Positions 25,226-34,388 of a stretch of 64,000 bases of DNA are shown in pieces. The notes beneath the pieces were generated by a model. That model had not been told where the DNA came from. It saw nothing but the letters and a program-made list of their open reading frames with translations, and did not search any database. The stretch covers positions 312,860 through 376,859 of the forward strand of contig DCUJ01000012.1 of NCBI GenBank assembly GCA_002328495.1, given 5' to 3'. The position numbers and the translations under genes are program-made. This DNA is from Sulfurospirillum sp. UBA2217 (GTDB lineage: Bacteria > Campylobacterota > Campylobacteria > Campylobacterales > Sulfurospirillaceae). Each line of letters opens with the position of its first letter. The first letter of the stretch is position 1.

Positions 25226-26660
25226 CCCAAAAAAGTTAGAAGAAGAAAATGTTGATGCCAAAATTGTATTGGTTATCGCCAAAGATTTAGACCACAAATG
25301 GGTTCGTGATAAAGAGATGCTTATACGCATGGGGTTTAAAGGCGAAAGCGAAGAGATTCTTTTTATGCCAACAAGTAACACTGTCTATGTGGGATGCGAT
25401 TCGTTGGATACAGAGGAAGTTCGTCTTGCGGCTTCTAAGGCACTGGAGTGTGTCAAAAAAACCAATCTGCGCTCTTTAGCGATTGGTACGTACACAGGCG
25501 AATGCCCAGGTCAAAATGTCAAAGCCTTAGTGGAAGGCTTTTTACTCGGAAGTTACCTTTTTGATACCTATAAATCAAAAAAAGAACCTCCAAAACTTGA
25601 GCGGATTGTGCTTTGTTTAGAGGATTATGCGCGTCCTAATATCTCGATGGAATCGGCAACAAAAGCGCTCAAAGAAGCCAAAGCCATTGCTGAAGCAACA
25701 AACTTTTCACGCCAAATCGTCAATGGCATCCCCAATGACATCACACCCAGTGCTCTCGCCTCCATCGCCCAAGAACTTGGCGAACTTAAAAACGTTACAT
25801 GTAAGGTCATGGATGAGCACTTTTTGCAAGAAAATGGCATGAATGCCTTTTTGGCAGTCAACCGTGCAAGTATCCATCCTCCGCGCTTAATTCACCTCAC
25901 ATACACCCCGAAAAACCCGAAGAAGCGCATCATCTATGTGGGCAAAGGCTTAACGTACGATAGTGGGGGTTTGAGCTTAAAACCCAGCGAACATATGGTG
26001 ACTATGAAAGCCGACAAAAGTGGTGCGGCAGCGGTTATGGGCATTTTAAAAGCCGCCGCTACACTGGAACTTCCTTTTGAAATTCACGCCATTGTAGGGG
26101 CTGCAGAAAATATGATCGGTGGCAATGCGTACAAACCCGATGATGTCTTGGTTGCCAAAAATGGTAAAACCATCGAGGTGCGCAATACTGATGCTGAGGG
26201 TCGTTTGGTCTTGGCAGATTGTTTGTGTTATGCCCAAGAGCTCAAACCCGACCTCCTCATCGATATGGCAACACTTACAGGAGCGTGTGTTGTCGCTTTG
26301 GGTGAATTTACAACGGGTGTAATGGGACACAATGAAGTGCTTAAAAATGCTTTTGTAAATGCTTCTACCAACAGTGGAGAATTAAGTGCCACCTTACCTT
26401 TCAATCGCTACTTAAAAAAACTCATTAAAAGCTCTGTAGCTGACATCTCCAATATCAGCTCAAGCCGTTATGGTGGTGCCATTACAGCGGGTCTTTTTTT
26501 AGATCATTTTATTGAAGATGCTTATAAAGATAAATGGTTGCACTTAGATATCGCAGGACCAGCTTACCGTGAAAACGCTTGGGGGTACAATCCCTTTGGC
26601 GCAAGTGGTGCGGGTGTGCGAGCTAATCTTTATTGGATGCTAGACCTTGCTAAAGATTGA
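25206..26660 (+). CDS. pepA: Leucyl aminopeptidase
   Basis: Hexameric zinc/manganese M17 aminopeptidase. The 484-residue product has a variable N-terminal domain and the catalytic domain with VGKGLTYDSGGLSLKP near residue 247, MKADKSGAAAVMG near 268, and the signature NTDAEGRLVLAD near 325. The start at 25206 has AAGGAAAAA 9 bases upstream and lies inside dedA. A TTACATGTAA copy at 25795 is read Thr-Cys-Lys. It precedes the chemotaxis gene cheB by 9 bases. Confidence 0.96.
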   Translation: MLTIELSPKKLEEENVDAKIVLVIAKDLDHKWVRDKEMLIRMGFKGESEEILFMPTSNTVYVGCDSLDTEEVRLAASKALECVKKTNLRSLAIGTYTGECPGQNVKALVEGFLLGSYLFDTYKSKKEPPKLERIVLCLEDYARPNISMESATKALKEAKAIAEATNFSRQIVNGIPNDITPSALASIAQELGELKNVTCKVMDEHFLQENGMNAFLAVNRASIHPPRLIHLTYTPKNPKKRIIYVGKGLTYDSGGLSLKPSEHMVTMKADKSGAAAVMGILKAAATLELPFEIHAIVGAAENMIGGNAYKPDDVLVAKNGKTIEVRNTDAEGRLVLADCLCYAQELKPDLLIDMATLTGACVVALGEFTTGVMGHNEVLKNAFVNASTNSGELSATLPFNRYLKKLIKSSVADISNISSSRYGGAITAGLFLDHFIEDAYKDKWLHLDIAGPAYRENAWGYNPFGASGAGVRANLYWMLDLAKD

Positions 26661-26669
26661 TGCAAAAAA

Positions 26670-27239
26670 ATGAAACCTAAAATTGTCCTCATTGGGGCTT
26701 CCACAGGAGGTCCCGGACATCTTAAAAAAATTCTCTCAAACGTGCCAAAATCTTTTCAAGCAAGTATTGTGATTGCTCAACATATGAACAGTGCGTTTAT
26801 TCCTAGTTTTATCGGTCAATTTCATAATGAACTGTCTCTTAATGTCTTTTCCATTGATCATTCACTGGAATTCAAATCCTCTAGTGTTTACTTTTGTCCA
26901 CACAACTGTATTCTTGAAAAACGACATTTTGCACTGGGTATTACCCCTCATAAAATAGAGCAAACACCGTATAATCCTAGTGTTGACACCCTTTTTCTCT
27001 CTGCTTTACCCTTCACCCATGAAGCCACTATTTTAGCTGTATTACTCACAGGTATTGGAAACGATGGGGCATTGGGACTCAGTGAACTGGAAAAAAAAGG
27101 GGCACAATGTATTGCAGAGAGTGAGCAAAGTGCCATTGTGTATGGTATGCCAAAGCGTGCTATGGAAATAAATCCAAACATTACCTCTTTGCCACTAGAA
27201 CGTATCATCACGGCGATTCAAACATTTGGAGAATCTTAA
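26670..27239 (+). CDS. cheB: Chemotaxis protein-glutamate methylesterase, catalytic domain only
   Basis: Demethylates chemoreceptors during adaptation. The 189-residue product is only the C-terminal esterase domain of CheB: the active serine in GASTGGP near residue 11, the histidine in IAQHM near residue 38, and the aspartate in TGIGNDGA near residue 129. There is no receiver domain. The same truncated form is known from C. jejuni, so this is not a deletion in this strain. The gene overlaps cheR (TAATG), forming an adaptation pair. Confidence 0.93.
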   Translation: MKPKIVLIGASTGGPGHLKKILSNVPKSFQASIVIAQHMNSAFIPSFIGQFHNELSLNVFSIDHSLEFKSSSVYFCPHNCILEKRHFALGITPHKIEQTPYNPSVDTLFLSALPFTHEATILAVLLTGIGNDGALGLSELEKKGAQCIAESEQSAIVYGMPKRAMEINPNITSLPLERIITAIQTFGES

Positions 27240-28075
27240 TGCTATTTTGGAAAAAGAAAAAAAATCAACACCAAGTCATTGAAAAAGAGGTAGTGCCTCT
27301 CTCTTTCGATACCTCCGCATTGGAGACTCTTTTGCATACCATCAAGGACGACACAGGTGTCGATCTTTTTTCAAAAAACAACATCATTGAAACAAAACTT
27401 AAACTCTTTTGCGAACGTAAAGGCATTTATAGCTTTCGAGCCTTGAGTGAAGGCATACGATACGATAAACAGTTATACCAAGACTTAATCGATTTGGTCA
27501 CCGTCAATGAGACCTATTTTTACCGAGAAGAGTCACAACTTGACCTTGCGGTCACGTTTGCACTTCGCATTCCTCATGTCAAAATTCTTTGCGCACCGTG
27601 TGCTTCAGGCGAAGAGGTCTACTCCTTAGCCATGATGCTAAGCCAAAAAAATAGACCCTCCAGCAGTTTTTCTATCACTGGCATCGACATCAATGCCGAA
27701 GCCATTGAAAAAGCTCAAAAAGGCTCTTATTCTGAACGGTCTTTGCATAAACTCCCGCTTGGCTTAAAGGAAATATTTTTTACACCAGAGGGAAAACATT
27801 ATCGTATTCGCCAAGAGCGTTTTGGCTCACTCCATTTTCAAAAATTCAATATTTTTGAGCCCTCATTTACCGCTTTGGGTCAATTTGACATCATCTTTTC
27901 ACGCAATATGCTCATCTATTTTGATGATGCCTTTCGTCTTAAGACCATTGAAGTGTTTGCTAAAATGCTCAAACCTGAAGGAAAACTCTTTTTAGGGCAT
28001 GCCGACATTATTCCTGAAAATTCTTTTTTTGAAAAACAAAGCGAACATCGTCTCTCATACTATATCAAACGTTAA
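27239..28075 (+). CDS. cheR: Chemotaxis protein methyltransferase
   Basis: Methylates glutamates on chemoreceptors using S-adenosylmethionine. The 278-residue product has a helical N-terminal domain with TVNETYFYREESQLD near residue 85 and the SAM-binding domain with LCAPCASGEEVYSLAM near 118, then FDIIFSRNMLIYFDDAFR near 215 and KPEGKLFLGHAD near 245. The start overlaps cheB. The stop codon is shared in a TTAA with the stop of the convergent MFS gene, so no terminator fits between them. Confidence 0.95.
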   Translation: MLFWKKKKNQHQVIEKEVVPLSFDTSALETLLHTIKDDTGVDLFSKNNIIETKLKLFCERKGIYSFRALSEGIRYDKQLYQDLIDLVTVNETYFYREESQLDLAVTFALRIPHVKILCAPCASGEEVYSLAMMLSQKNRPSSSFSITGIDINAEAIEKAQKGSYSERSLHKLPLGLKEIFFTPEGKHYRIRQERFGSLHFQKFNIFEPSFTALGQFDIIFSRNMLIYFDDAFRLKTIEVFAKMLKPEGKLFLGHADIIPENSFFEKQSEHRLSYYIKR

Positions 28076-29262
28076 GTCTTACGAGACGACGACCACGAAA
28101 AGAGTGAAGCGAAGAGTAAGAAGAGGGTTGAAGCCCCAAATGCTATGCCAAAATCCCCCGTATAATCAGTGAGTATTCCTGCACACAAGGGTCCAAAAAT
28201 CTGCCCAACTCCGAAAAAAAGTGTGACCAGCCCTAAAATGCGTGCCGTATGAGAAGCTCCAAAAAGCTCACTGCTGAGTGTCGCCATCGTTGAGGGAACT
28301 GCCCACGTGGAAAAACCAAACAATGCTGCGGAGACAAACAACCACGCGGAAGGAAGCGTTAGAAAAAGAAGTGCATGTGCACACGCTTGAAGTCCAAATA
28401 AAATAGCCAGCGTCGCATAACGCCCTATACGATCACTCACCGCACCAAATACAGGACCTGAGAAGAGACTCGTCACACCAAGCATCGCCCAAAATGTTCC
28501 CGAAATTTCTGTACTCACCTGCCACTTACTCATCGCCGTTGCCACAAAAAAAGTCATGTACATAATGGCCGTCACACCAAAAAGAAAGAAAAGAAACCCT
28601 GTACGCCAAAAAGGTGCTGAATGTAAAATCACATTAAGACTCAAGGTATCAAGCGTTGCTTTAGCGCTGTCATGAGGAACAAATGTCGCTAAAACCTTAA
28701 AACTAAAAAAAGCAATCAGAGCGATACACACCGCGAAAAATCCCCAGCTAATGCGCCACGACACACTAGAATACTGCTCCACTAAAGGGACAATGGCACC
28801 ACTCACAATAATGCTCAAACCAATACCCGCCACCACAATACCTGTGGCTCGCCCTTTGAGCTTTGGAGGGACGACTTGTGCTATATAGGTCATCACCCCA
28901 ATATTGGCTAATGCGCCAAAAAATCCAGTCACAATAAAAAAGAGTGCTGCAAAGAGGTAATGAGGAGCAAATGCCATCGCAATCATGCTAATCGCTTGCG
29001 TCCACAATGCTCGCGAAATAAGCTTAGCAGGTCCTAGTTTCGTATAAAAAGGGGCTATTAAAAAAAGCCCCGCAAAATACCCAATAAAATTGGCACTTCC
29101 AACAATGCCCGCTTGTGTGGCATTCATTCCAAAATCAAGCTGCATATTGGGCAAAATCATCCCAAACGCAAAGCGTGCCAATCCTAAGCAGGAAAAAACA
29201 ATAAAAACCCCTGCAAAAAGAGGCTTAGTATGTGTACGCAAATTTAACAACGGCAACCACAC
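28072..29262 (-). CDS. MFS transporter (YbfB/YjiJ-like)
   Basis: A 396-residue major facilitator with about 12 transmembrane helices. The N-terminal block GLARFAFGMILPNMQLDFGM and the loop GPAKLISRALWTQ resemble the YbfB/YjiJ branch, whose substrates are mostly unknown. The loop between helices 8 and 9 has the variant FGAVSDRIGRYA. It overlaps the cupin gene by 19 bases, suggesting that the two act together, for instance efflux or uptake of a compound sensed or converted by the cupin; that is speculation. Confidence 0.85.
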   Translation of the reverse strand: MWLPLLNLRTHTKPLFAGVFIVFSCLGLARFAFGMILPNMQLDFGMNATQAGIVGSANFIGYFAGLFLIAPFYTKLGPAKLISRALWTQAISMIAMAFAPHYLFAALFFIVTGFFGALANIGVMTYIAQVVPPKLKGRATGIVVAGIGLSIIVSGAIVPLVEQYSSVSWRISWGFFAVCIALIAFFSFKVLATFVPHDSAKATLDTLSLNVILHSAPFWRTGFLFFLFGVTAIMYMTFFVATAMSKWQVSTEISGTFWAMLGVTSLFSGPVFGAVSDRIGRYATLAILFGLQACAHALLFLTLPSAWLFVSAALFGFSTWAVPSTMATLSSELFGASHTARILGLVTLFFGVGQIFGPLCAGILTDYTGDFGIAFGASTLFLLFASLFSWSSSRKT

Positions 29263-29618
29263 CCCGATGTTTCCACCAATTTGATACGGTCTTCATGATT
29301 GGGAACTAAACATAAAAATTCATAATCTTCATCGCCTAACACCTCATACGAATGGGCAATGCCTGCGGGAATAAACAAAACATCATCTTTTGTGACAATG
29401 GAAGTTTCTCCATCGACAATAACCCTCGCACTCCCACCCAAAACATACTGCTCATGCTCCACGCTATTGGTATGAAGTGGCATATGCCCTCCTTTTTTAA
29501 TGACAAATTTGCGCATCGCAAAATGAGGTGCAATCTCTGGGGAGATAAGCATCTGCATACTGGCATCTTTACCTGCTTGAAGCGGAGTACTTGGTATATC
29601 TTTGAGTGATTTTATCAT
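29244..29618 (-). CDS. Small cupin-domain protein with cysteine-rich tail
   Basis: A 124-residue single-domain cupin. Motif 1 reads GGHMPLHTNSVEHEQYVLGG (residues about 43-62), with His, His and Glu as likely metal ligands, and motif 2 is FIPAGIAHSYEVLG, with the remaining His. The C-terminus is ETSGCGCRC, a three-cysteine end that might bind metal or be redox-active. A TTACATGTAA copy lies directly before the AAAGGATAG ribosome-binding site. It could be a mannose-6-phosphate-isomerase-like or dioxygenase-like enzyme; the reaction cannot be told. Confidence 0.8.
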   Translation of the reverse strand: MIKSLKDIPSTPLQAGKDASMQMLISPEIAPHFAMRKFVIKKGGHMPLHTNSVEHEQYVLGGSARVIVDGETSIVTKDDVLFIPAGIAHSYEVLGDEDYEFLCLVPNHEDRIKLVETSGCGCRC

Positions 29619-29630
29619 TCTCTATCCTTT

Positions 29631-29640
29631 TTACATGTAA
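29631..29640. repeat. TTACATGTAA family repeat upstream of the cupin gene
   Basis: An exact copy between htpX and the cupin gene. On the minus strand it runs straight into the ribosome-binding site AAAAAGGATAG of the cupin gene. Confidence 0.9.
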
Positions 29641-29644
29641 AGTG

Positions 29645-30493
29645 TTATTGTATCTCAAATTTAAGCTCTTCGAGGCGTGCAATTCTATCTTCTGTACTAG
29701 GGTGTGTGGAAAAAAGCGATGCAAACGAGATATTTTTACCCGAAAAAGGGTTGATAATAAACATATGCGCACTCTCTTGTGTCGCACTTTGCATACTGCC
29801 TTGTCGGTTGTAATTTGAAAGCTTGGCTAACGCACTTTGTAACCATTCAGGATGCCCTGTTAAACGCGCCGCACCCTCATCTGCCATGTATTCACGGTTG
29901 CGACTAATCGCCATTTGTATCACCGCTGCCGCAAGGGGTAAAATGATGGCTAAAACAATCATCACGATAGGATTGACACGATTTTTATCACTGCCGACCA
30001 TTGCACCAAATTGCATCATGTTTGCTATCACCCCAATGGCTCCTGCAATGGTCGCCGCAATGGTTCCCACCAAAATATCATAATGCCTCACATGGCTCAG
30101 TTCATGGGCTAAAACCGCTTCAACTTCTTCTTCATCCAAAAGCTCTAAAAGACCTTCCGTAACGGCTACTGCAGCATTTTGAGGATTGCGCCCTGTTGCA
30201 AAGGCATTGGGTATACGCTCAGGGATAATGTAGACTTTAGGCATGGGAAGATTGGCTTTTTGCGCTAACCTCTCAACAATCCCATACAACCCTCTTGCCT
30301 CTCTTGGGCTCACTTCCACCGCACGATAGTGTTTCAAAACTAAGGTATCCGAATAAAAATAACTCACAAAATTCATCACTCCAGCCATCACAAGTGCTAT
30401 AAGCATTCCTTGTGTGCCTCCCATTATGCCACCAACCCAGACAAATAACAGTGTCATAACGGTCAATAATACAACGGTTTTTATGACTTCCAT
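29645..30493 (-). CDS. htpX: Membrane zinc metalloprotease HtpX
   Basis: M48 protease of the inner membrane that removes damaged membrane proteins. The 282-residue product has two N-terminal transmembrane helices (about 5-50), the zinc motif LAHELSHVRHYD near residue 125, two further hydrophobic segments (140-195) and the third-ligand region REYMADEGAARLTG near residue 205. It ends with the substrate-domain motif STHPSTEDRIARLEEL. It is full length and divergent from the next operon. Confidence 0.95.
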   Translation of the reverse strand: MEVIKTVVLLTVMTLLFVWVGGIMGGTQGMLIALVMAGVMNFVSYFYSDTLVLKHYRAVEVSPREARGLYGIVERLAQKANLPMPKVYIIPERIPNAFATGRNPQNAAVAVTEGLLELLDEEEVEAVLAHELSHVRHYDILVGTIAATIAGAIGVIANMMQFGAMVGSDKNRVNPIVMIVLAIILPLAAAVIQMAISRNREYMADEGAARLTGHPEWLQSALAKLSNYNRQGSMQSATQESAHMFIINPFSGKNISFASLFSTHPSTEDRIARLEELKFEIQ

Positions 30494-30572
30494 CTTTACT
30501 CCTTAAAAAAATTGTTTTATTTTAGCACGAGAGAGTAAATAGATCTCTTTATATATGCGACAAGAAGTCTAA

Positions 30573-30581
30573 TGTTATAAT
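30573..30581 (+). promoter_or_regulatory. Extended -10 promoter of the TPR/AAA+/propeller operon
   Basis: TGTTATAAT lies 64 bases before the first gene of the four-gene operon, in the divergent gap opposite htpX. Confidence 0.5.
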
Positions 30582-30645
30582 TCCATCCTTTCAGTAACTT
30601 TATAATGTAATATAACAATGTTTAAACCTACCAAAAAGGACTTTA

Positions 30646-31002
30646 ATGCGACTTCCTTATGTTCTTAAATGCTTGCATGTCGTTGTGTATTATAGCTGGT
30701 GTGCCATCGCGTATGGCATCGTGTTTTCGCTCTTGCTTAAAGAGTATGGCTGGGAGAGTATTTGGCTTAAAACCATCGTCATCTTGGGGGTTTTTGCCTT
30801 AACGCTAAGCGTCGCCTATCATAGTGAAATGCGTATGCATATGCCCACGGGAAAATACATCATCCTTGTTATGATTGCCTTATCTGGCATAATGGCTTCT
30901 GTGAAATTTCCTCTGTTTTCACCACTTTTTTTTGGATTTTTTTTGATTTCTATCTTTTATAAGTGCCGTGATTGCGTCACTTTTACAAGGATAAAGCCAT
31001 GA
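30646..31002 (+). CDS. Four-helix membrane protein of unknown function
   Basis: A 118-residue protein with four predicted transmembrane helices (about 12-32, 41-61, 68-85 and 91-107), with conserved-looking His residues in helix 1 and the first part of helix 3 (KCLHVV, AYHSEMRMHM). The C-terminus has two cysteines (YKCRDC). The His pattern recalls small haem- or copper-handling membrane proteins, but I cannot name a family. It is first in a tight operon, and its TGA overlaps the next ATG. Confidence 0.7.
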   Translation: MRLPYVLKCLHVVVYYSWCAIAYGIVFSLLLKEYGWESIWLKTIVILGVFALTLSVAYHSEMRMHMPTGKYIILVMIALSGIMASVKFPLFSPLFFGFFLISIFYKCRDCVTFTRIKP

Positions 31003-31970
31003 GTGATACCGCTAAACGTCTGGAAGTTTTGTACGATCTTCAGCGGTATGAAGAGCTTTTACATGTCAGTATCCCTCTGTGTGCATCAAATACCGAAGAT
31101 AAAGGGATAGCATATCACTACACCATTTTGGCATTGATAAACTTAGAACGTTTAGATGAAGCATTAGAGGTTATCAAAAAAGCGTTAGCACAGTTTCCAT
31201 CGGAAGTGCATTTTCTCTATTTTCAAACGTTTGTTTTTTTTAAACAAGACCGCTTGAGGGAAGCGGACTCTTTGGCACAATCATTGTTGGCTCAAGAGCC
31301 AAATCATGCTGTCTATCATCATGTTTATGCCAAAATACTATTAGAACAAGAACGGTATGTTGAAGCTAAACGTGCCATCGATAAAACCTTGGTCCTTGAC
31401 CCTCACGATACAGATTTTTTAGCAACGCTTGCACATATAACCTATTCTTTAGGCAATACCCCCATTGCGTGTGACATCATTAGCGCCATTTTGGGTAAAG
31501 AGCCTCATCATGGAGAAGCATTACGTCTTCAATCCCACATCTGCACCTCTTTACTCATGCAAAAGGCTAACATCTTCCAAGGTATGTTGTTGCGCAATCC
31601 TTTTGACAAAGAGGGCGCAAAGCAGTTGGAGAGCATTAAGCGCTATTATCAAATAGCACCCGCTTTGATGCTAACCTTTTTATTATACGCACTCGGTGAA
31701 TACCTTGAAATGTGGGAAAAAAGTAGCCATACCTCAGGCGTGTTATTTCTTTTGTCCTTGTATGTGTGGCGTGATTGGCGTTTAAGCCTTCCTTTTTTTG
31801 CGGTAAGTTTTATTCTCTTAGGGAGCGTGGAGTGGCATGAATGGTATGTTATCCCTTTGGGGACAGGGATGTATTATATGATGGGTAGAGTCGGTGGAGA
31901 ACTACTGAGGCTGCTTTTTGCTAAAATAGAAGAAATGTTTCATAAAGGCAAACGATGGATGAACCGTTAA
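30999..31970 (+). CDS. TPR protein with C-terminal membrane anchor
   Basis: A 323-residue protein with about five tetratricopeptide repeats (residues 1-200; for example NLERLDEALEVIKKALAQFP and LEQERYVEAKRAIDKTLVLD) followed by three hydrophobic helices (about 222-240, 248-285 and 293-308). The TPR region probably lies on the cytoplasmic side, where it could dock the AAA+ ATPase made by the next gene. The ATG at 30999 forms ATGA with the upstream stop and has ACAAGGA before it; a start at 30972 would lie deeper in the previous gene. No exact family is recognised. Confidence 0.8.
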   Translation: MSDTAKRLEVLYDLQRYEELLHVSIPLCASNTEDKGIAYHYTILALINLERLDEALEVIKKALAQFPSEVHFLYFQTFVFFKQDRLREADSLAQSLLAQEPNHAVYHHVYAKILLEQERYVEAKRAIDKTLVLDPHDTDFLATLAHITYSLGNTPIACDIISAILGKEPHHGEALRLQSHICTSLLMQKANIFQGMLLRNPFDKEGAKQLESIKRYYQIAPALMLTFLLYALGEYLEMWEKSSHTSGVLFLLSLYVWRDWRLSLPFFAVSFILLGSVEWHEWYVIPLGTGMYYMMGRVGGELLRLLFAKIEEMFHKGKRWMNR

Positions 31971-32914
31971 AAAATAAGGTGAATGAAGAAAATGAGGGTC
32001 TATCTTTTTTTGAACCTTTACATGTAAAATACACCATTACCTTTGATGCCATTGGCGGTTTGGAAGAGCTCAAAAAACAAGCCTCCATGAAAATCATCCA
32101 ACCGTTTAAACACCCAGAACTATTTAAAAAGTTTAAAAAAAGTGCGGGTGGGGGTATCTTGCTGTACGGTGCTCCAGGATGTGGGAAAAGCTACTTTGCG
32201 CGCGCCATAGCAGGCGAATGTCATGCGGCTTTTTATAATATTGGGATTGATCAAATCTTAGATATGTACGTGGGAAACAGCGAAAAGAACATCAAAGCAC
32301 TTTTTGAAACCGCCCGTGCCAATCGGCCTTGTGTCATTTTTATTGATGAAATCGATGCCCTTGGACGTAAACGAGAACTGCTTCGTCACACCAATATGAC
32401 CTCCACCATCAACGCTTTTTTAGCCCAAATGGATGGTGTGGAGAGTGATAATGAAAACATCCTCATCATCGGAGCGACCAATGCCCCATGGGATGTGGAC
32501 AGTGCATTTAGACGCACAGGACGATTTGATAGAATCTTTTTTGTTCCTCCACCGGATGAAAAAGCACGAGAAAGTATTTTTAAACTCTATCTTCACGAAT
32601 TGCCGATTGACAAACTGGATTATGCTGCCTTATCCAAACACACACAGGATTTTTCAGGAGCCGATATTAAAGGTATCGTTGAGCGTGTGAGCGAAGCAGT
32701 AATTGAAGAGATTTTAGAAAGTGGTGAAGAGCACATCATTGAGCAAGACGCGCTCATGGAAGCAATAAAAGGCACCAAAGCCACAACACTGGAATGGTTT
32801 AGCATGGCTAAAAATGTGGTTGAATACGCCAATGAAAATGGCATTTACGATGAATTAGCACGGTATATGGCAGAAACGCTTGGTAAAAAATCTAAAAAAA
32901 TGGGATTTGTCTAA
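31955..32914 (+). CDS. AAA+ ATPase of the classic (FtsH/Cdc48-like) clade
   Basis: A 319-residue protein with a single AAA module: Walker A GAPGCGKS near residue 73, pore-loop-like MYVGNSEKN near 106, Walker B VIFIDEIDALG near 128, sensor IIGATNAPW near 170 and arginine fingers in RRTGRFDRIFF near 185. The short N-terminal part has no protease, zinc or substrate domain I can recognise. It probably forms a hexameric unfoldase or remodeller recruited by a partner; the TPR-membrane protein, whose gene it overlaps by 16 bases, is the obvious candidate. A TTACATGTAA copy at 32018 encodes Leu-His-Val near residue 22. Confidence 0.85.
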   Translation: MDEPLKNKVNEENEGLSFFEPLHVKYTITFDAIGGLEELKKQASMKIIQPFKHPELFKKFKKSAGGGILLYGAPGCGKSYFARAIAGECHAAFYNIGIDQILDMYVGNSEKNIKALFETARANRPCVIFIDEIDALGRKRELLRHTNMTSTINAFLAQMDGVESDNENILIIGATNAPWDVDSAFRRTGRFDRIFFVPPPDEKARESIFKLYLHELPIDKLDYAALSKHTQDFSGADIKGIVERVSEAVIEEILESGEEHIIEQDALMEAIKGTKATTLEWFSMAKNVVEYANENGIYDELARYMAETLGKKSKKMGFV

Positions 32915-32927
32915 TGAGAAAGAGCCT

Positions 32928-34277
32928 ATGAAGAAGTCATCGCGCTTTGTTCTCTTGTACTTTTTTCTTCTAATGTGTGGTGCAACAGCCAATGAGAATC
33001 TTCTCACCATCGAAAGTGAGATCGATGGTTTAACCGTAGAAATCAATGAAAACCCTCGAGGCATTTTGTCAAAGAATACCCCTCAAGTGTTCATGATAGA
33101 AGAGGGTATCGGCACCGGTGGTTTTGGATTTCATCGCGTTATTTTTCACAAAGAGCTCAATGCCACGCATGAATTGTATGGCGAAAAAGAGTTTAAATAT
33201 AAGCCTTATGATAAGATAGTTGTGAACCAAAAGAAGATACGACCGCACCTTAAAAGAGCACTTTTAGCTAAAGAAAATGGGCTATTACATACCATTAAAC
33301 TTAAACACCAGTATGCCTCACATTTTGAGCTAGACGATGATTATCTCTATGTTTTAACGCAATCACGCACGAAGGTATATAGCAAACGAAAGCGTGAAGC
33401 AAACGATGCGGAATATTTAGAGATCTATGACAGAAAAACGCTTGCATTGCGCAAAGAAATCTTCCTCAATGATCAAAGCACAGACTCGTTTGATAGAGAC
33501 ATCGTGTTACATCAAGGGATTTTATATGTCACCTCAAAAAAAGGAAAGGTCGTTTTTTGGGAAAAGAAGAACCTTCTAACACAAGTGCCTAAAGAATTTC
33601 CAAGCTCCGTATACGAGCTTGACAAACTAAGGGTTGGAGGCGAATACCTCTTTCGTTTTGGCAAAGGTGGCGTGGTTGAAATCTACCAAAAAGAGTTACA
33701 TGTAAAGACGATTGATACAAAAAAACACCGTTTTAAAGAGTACGAAACACTGGAGGACAAACGGTTTAATAACATTTTTGATGTGCTCTACGTTGATGAT
33801 AAGCTTTTTATCGCCAATGATTTGGGTGAAGTGCAGGTGTATCGCTTCTCTTCACATGCTTCAACGCCCGTGTACCTTACAAGCTTAAGAGATGCAACGC
33901 TAAAAGATGCGCATGATGTGCTCGACTTGACGTTGTATGGAAAATCAACATTGCTCATCGGCACCGATAGGCAAGGTCTTTATGGTTACAACGTAAGAAC
34001 ATTAGAGCCAACGATTCACATACCTTCCATTGGCAAATATTCCTCCATTTACCAGATGCACATTGCTGAAGAAACACTCTTGTTAACGTATGGAATAGAT
34101 GTATCCTCTCTTGAAGCCTATGATATGAGAGGAAAAATGCTTGTACACCATTTTGAAGGAGAAGCTTTAGGTATCAGTGATTTTAAAGTAAAAGACACTA
34201 TAGCCTATACGCTTGACAATGGGTATCTGTATGGTTGGGATATGTCAAAAATAAAAACCAAAAATAGCTTAAAATGA
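32928..34277 (+). CDS. Secreted beta-propeller protein of unknown function
   Basis: A 449-residue exported protein with a signal peptide (MKKSSRFVLLYFFLLMCGAT, then A) and repeated strand patterns typical of WD40/PQQ-like propellers (DDYLYVLTQSRTKVYS, DDKLFIANDLGEVQVYRF, GNSTLLIGTDRQGLYGYN-like and DNGYLYGWDMSK). It is likely periplasmic. The start at 32928 was chosen for the signal peptide and AGAAAGAG upstream. It is last in the operon of membrane, TPR and AAA+ genes, 13 bases after the ATPase. A TTACATGTAA copy at 33696 is read Leu-His-Val. It might sense or hold a ligand for the membrane partners; function unknown. Confidence 0.75.
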   Translation: MKKSSRFVLLYFFLLMCGATANENLLTIESEIDGLTVEINENPRGILSKNTPQVFMIEEGIGTGGFGFHRVIFHKELNATHELYGEKEFKYKPYDKIVVNQKKIRPHLKRALLAKENGLLHTIKLKHQYASHFELDDDYLYVLTQSRTKVYSKRKREANDAEYLEIYDRKTLALRKEIFLNDQSTDSFDRDIVLHQGILYVTSKKGKVVFWEKKNLLTQVPKEFPSSVYELDKLRVGGEYLFRFGKGGVVEIYQKELHVKTIDTKKHRFKEYETLEDKRFNNIFDVLYVDDKLFIANDLGEVQVYRFSSHASTPVYLTSLRDATLKDAHDVLDLTLYGKSTLLIGTDRQGLYGYNVRTLEPTIHIPSIGKYSSIYQMHIAEETLLLTYGIDVSSLEAYDMRGKMLVHHFEGEALGISDFKVKDTIAYTLDNGYLYGWDMSKIKTKNSLK

Positions 34278-34334
34278 AAGAAAAAAGATGATACAATTTG
34301 GGTTATTTGAAGATACTATAAATCAAAAAATAGT

Positions 34335-34344
34335 TTACATGTAA
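34335..34344. repeat. TTACATGTAA family repeat
   Basis: An exact copy in the 111-base gap between the propeller gene and the WG-repeat gene, 45 bases before the latter's start. Confidence 0.9.
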
Positions 34345-34388
34345 CCTAAAAATCAACCTTAGTTGCAAAACAATCCAAAAGAGGAACC

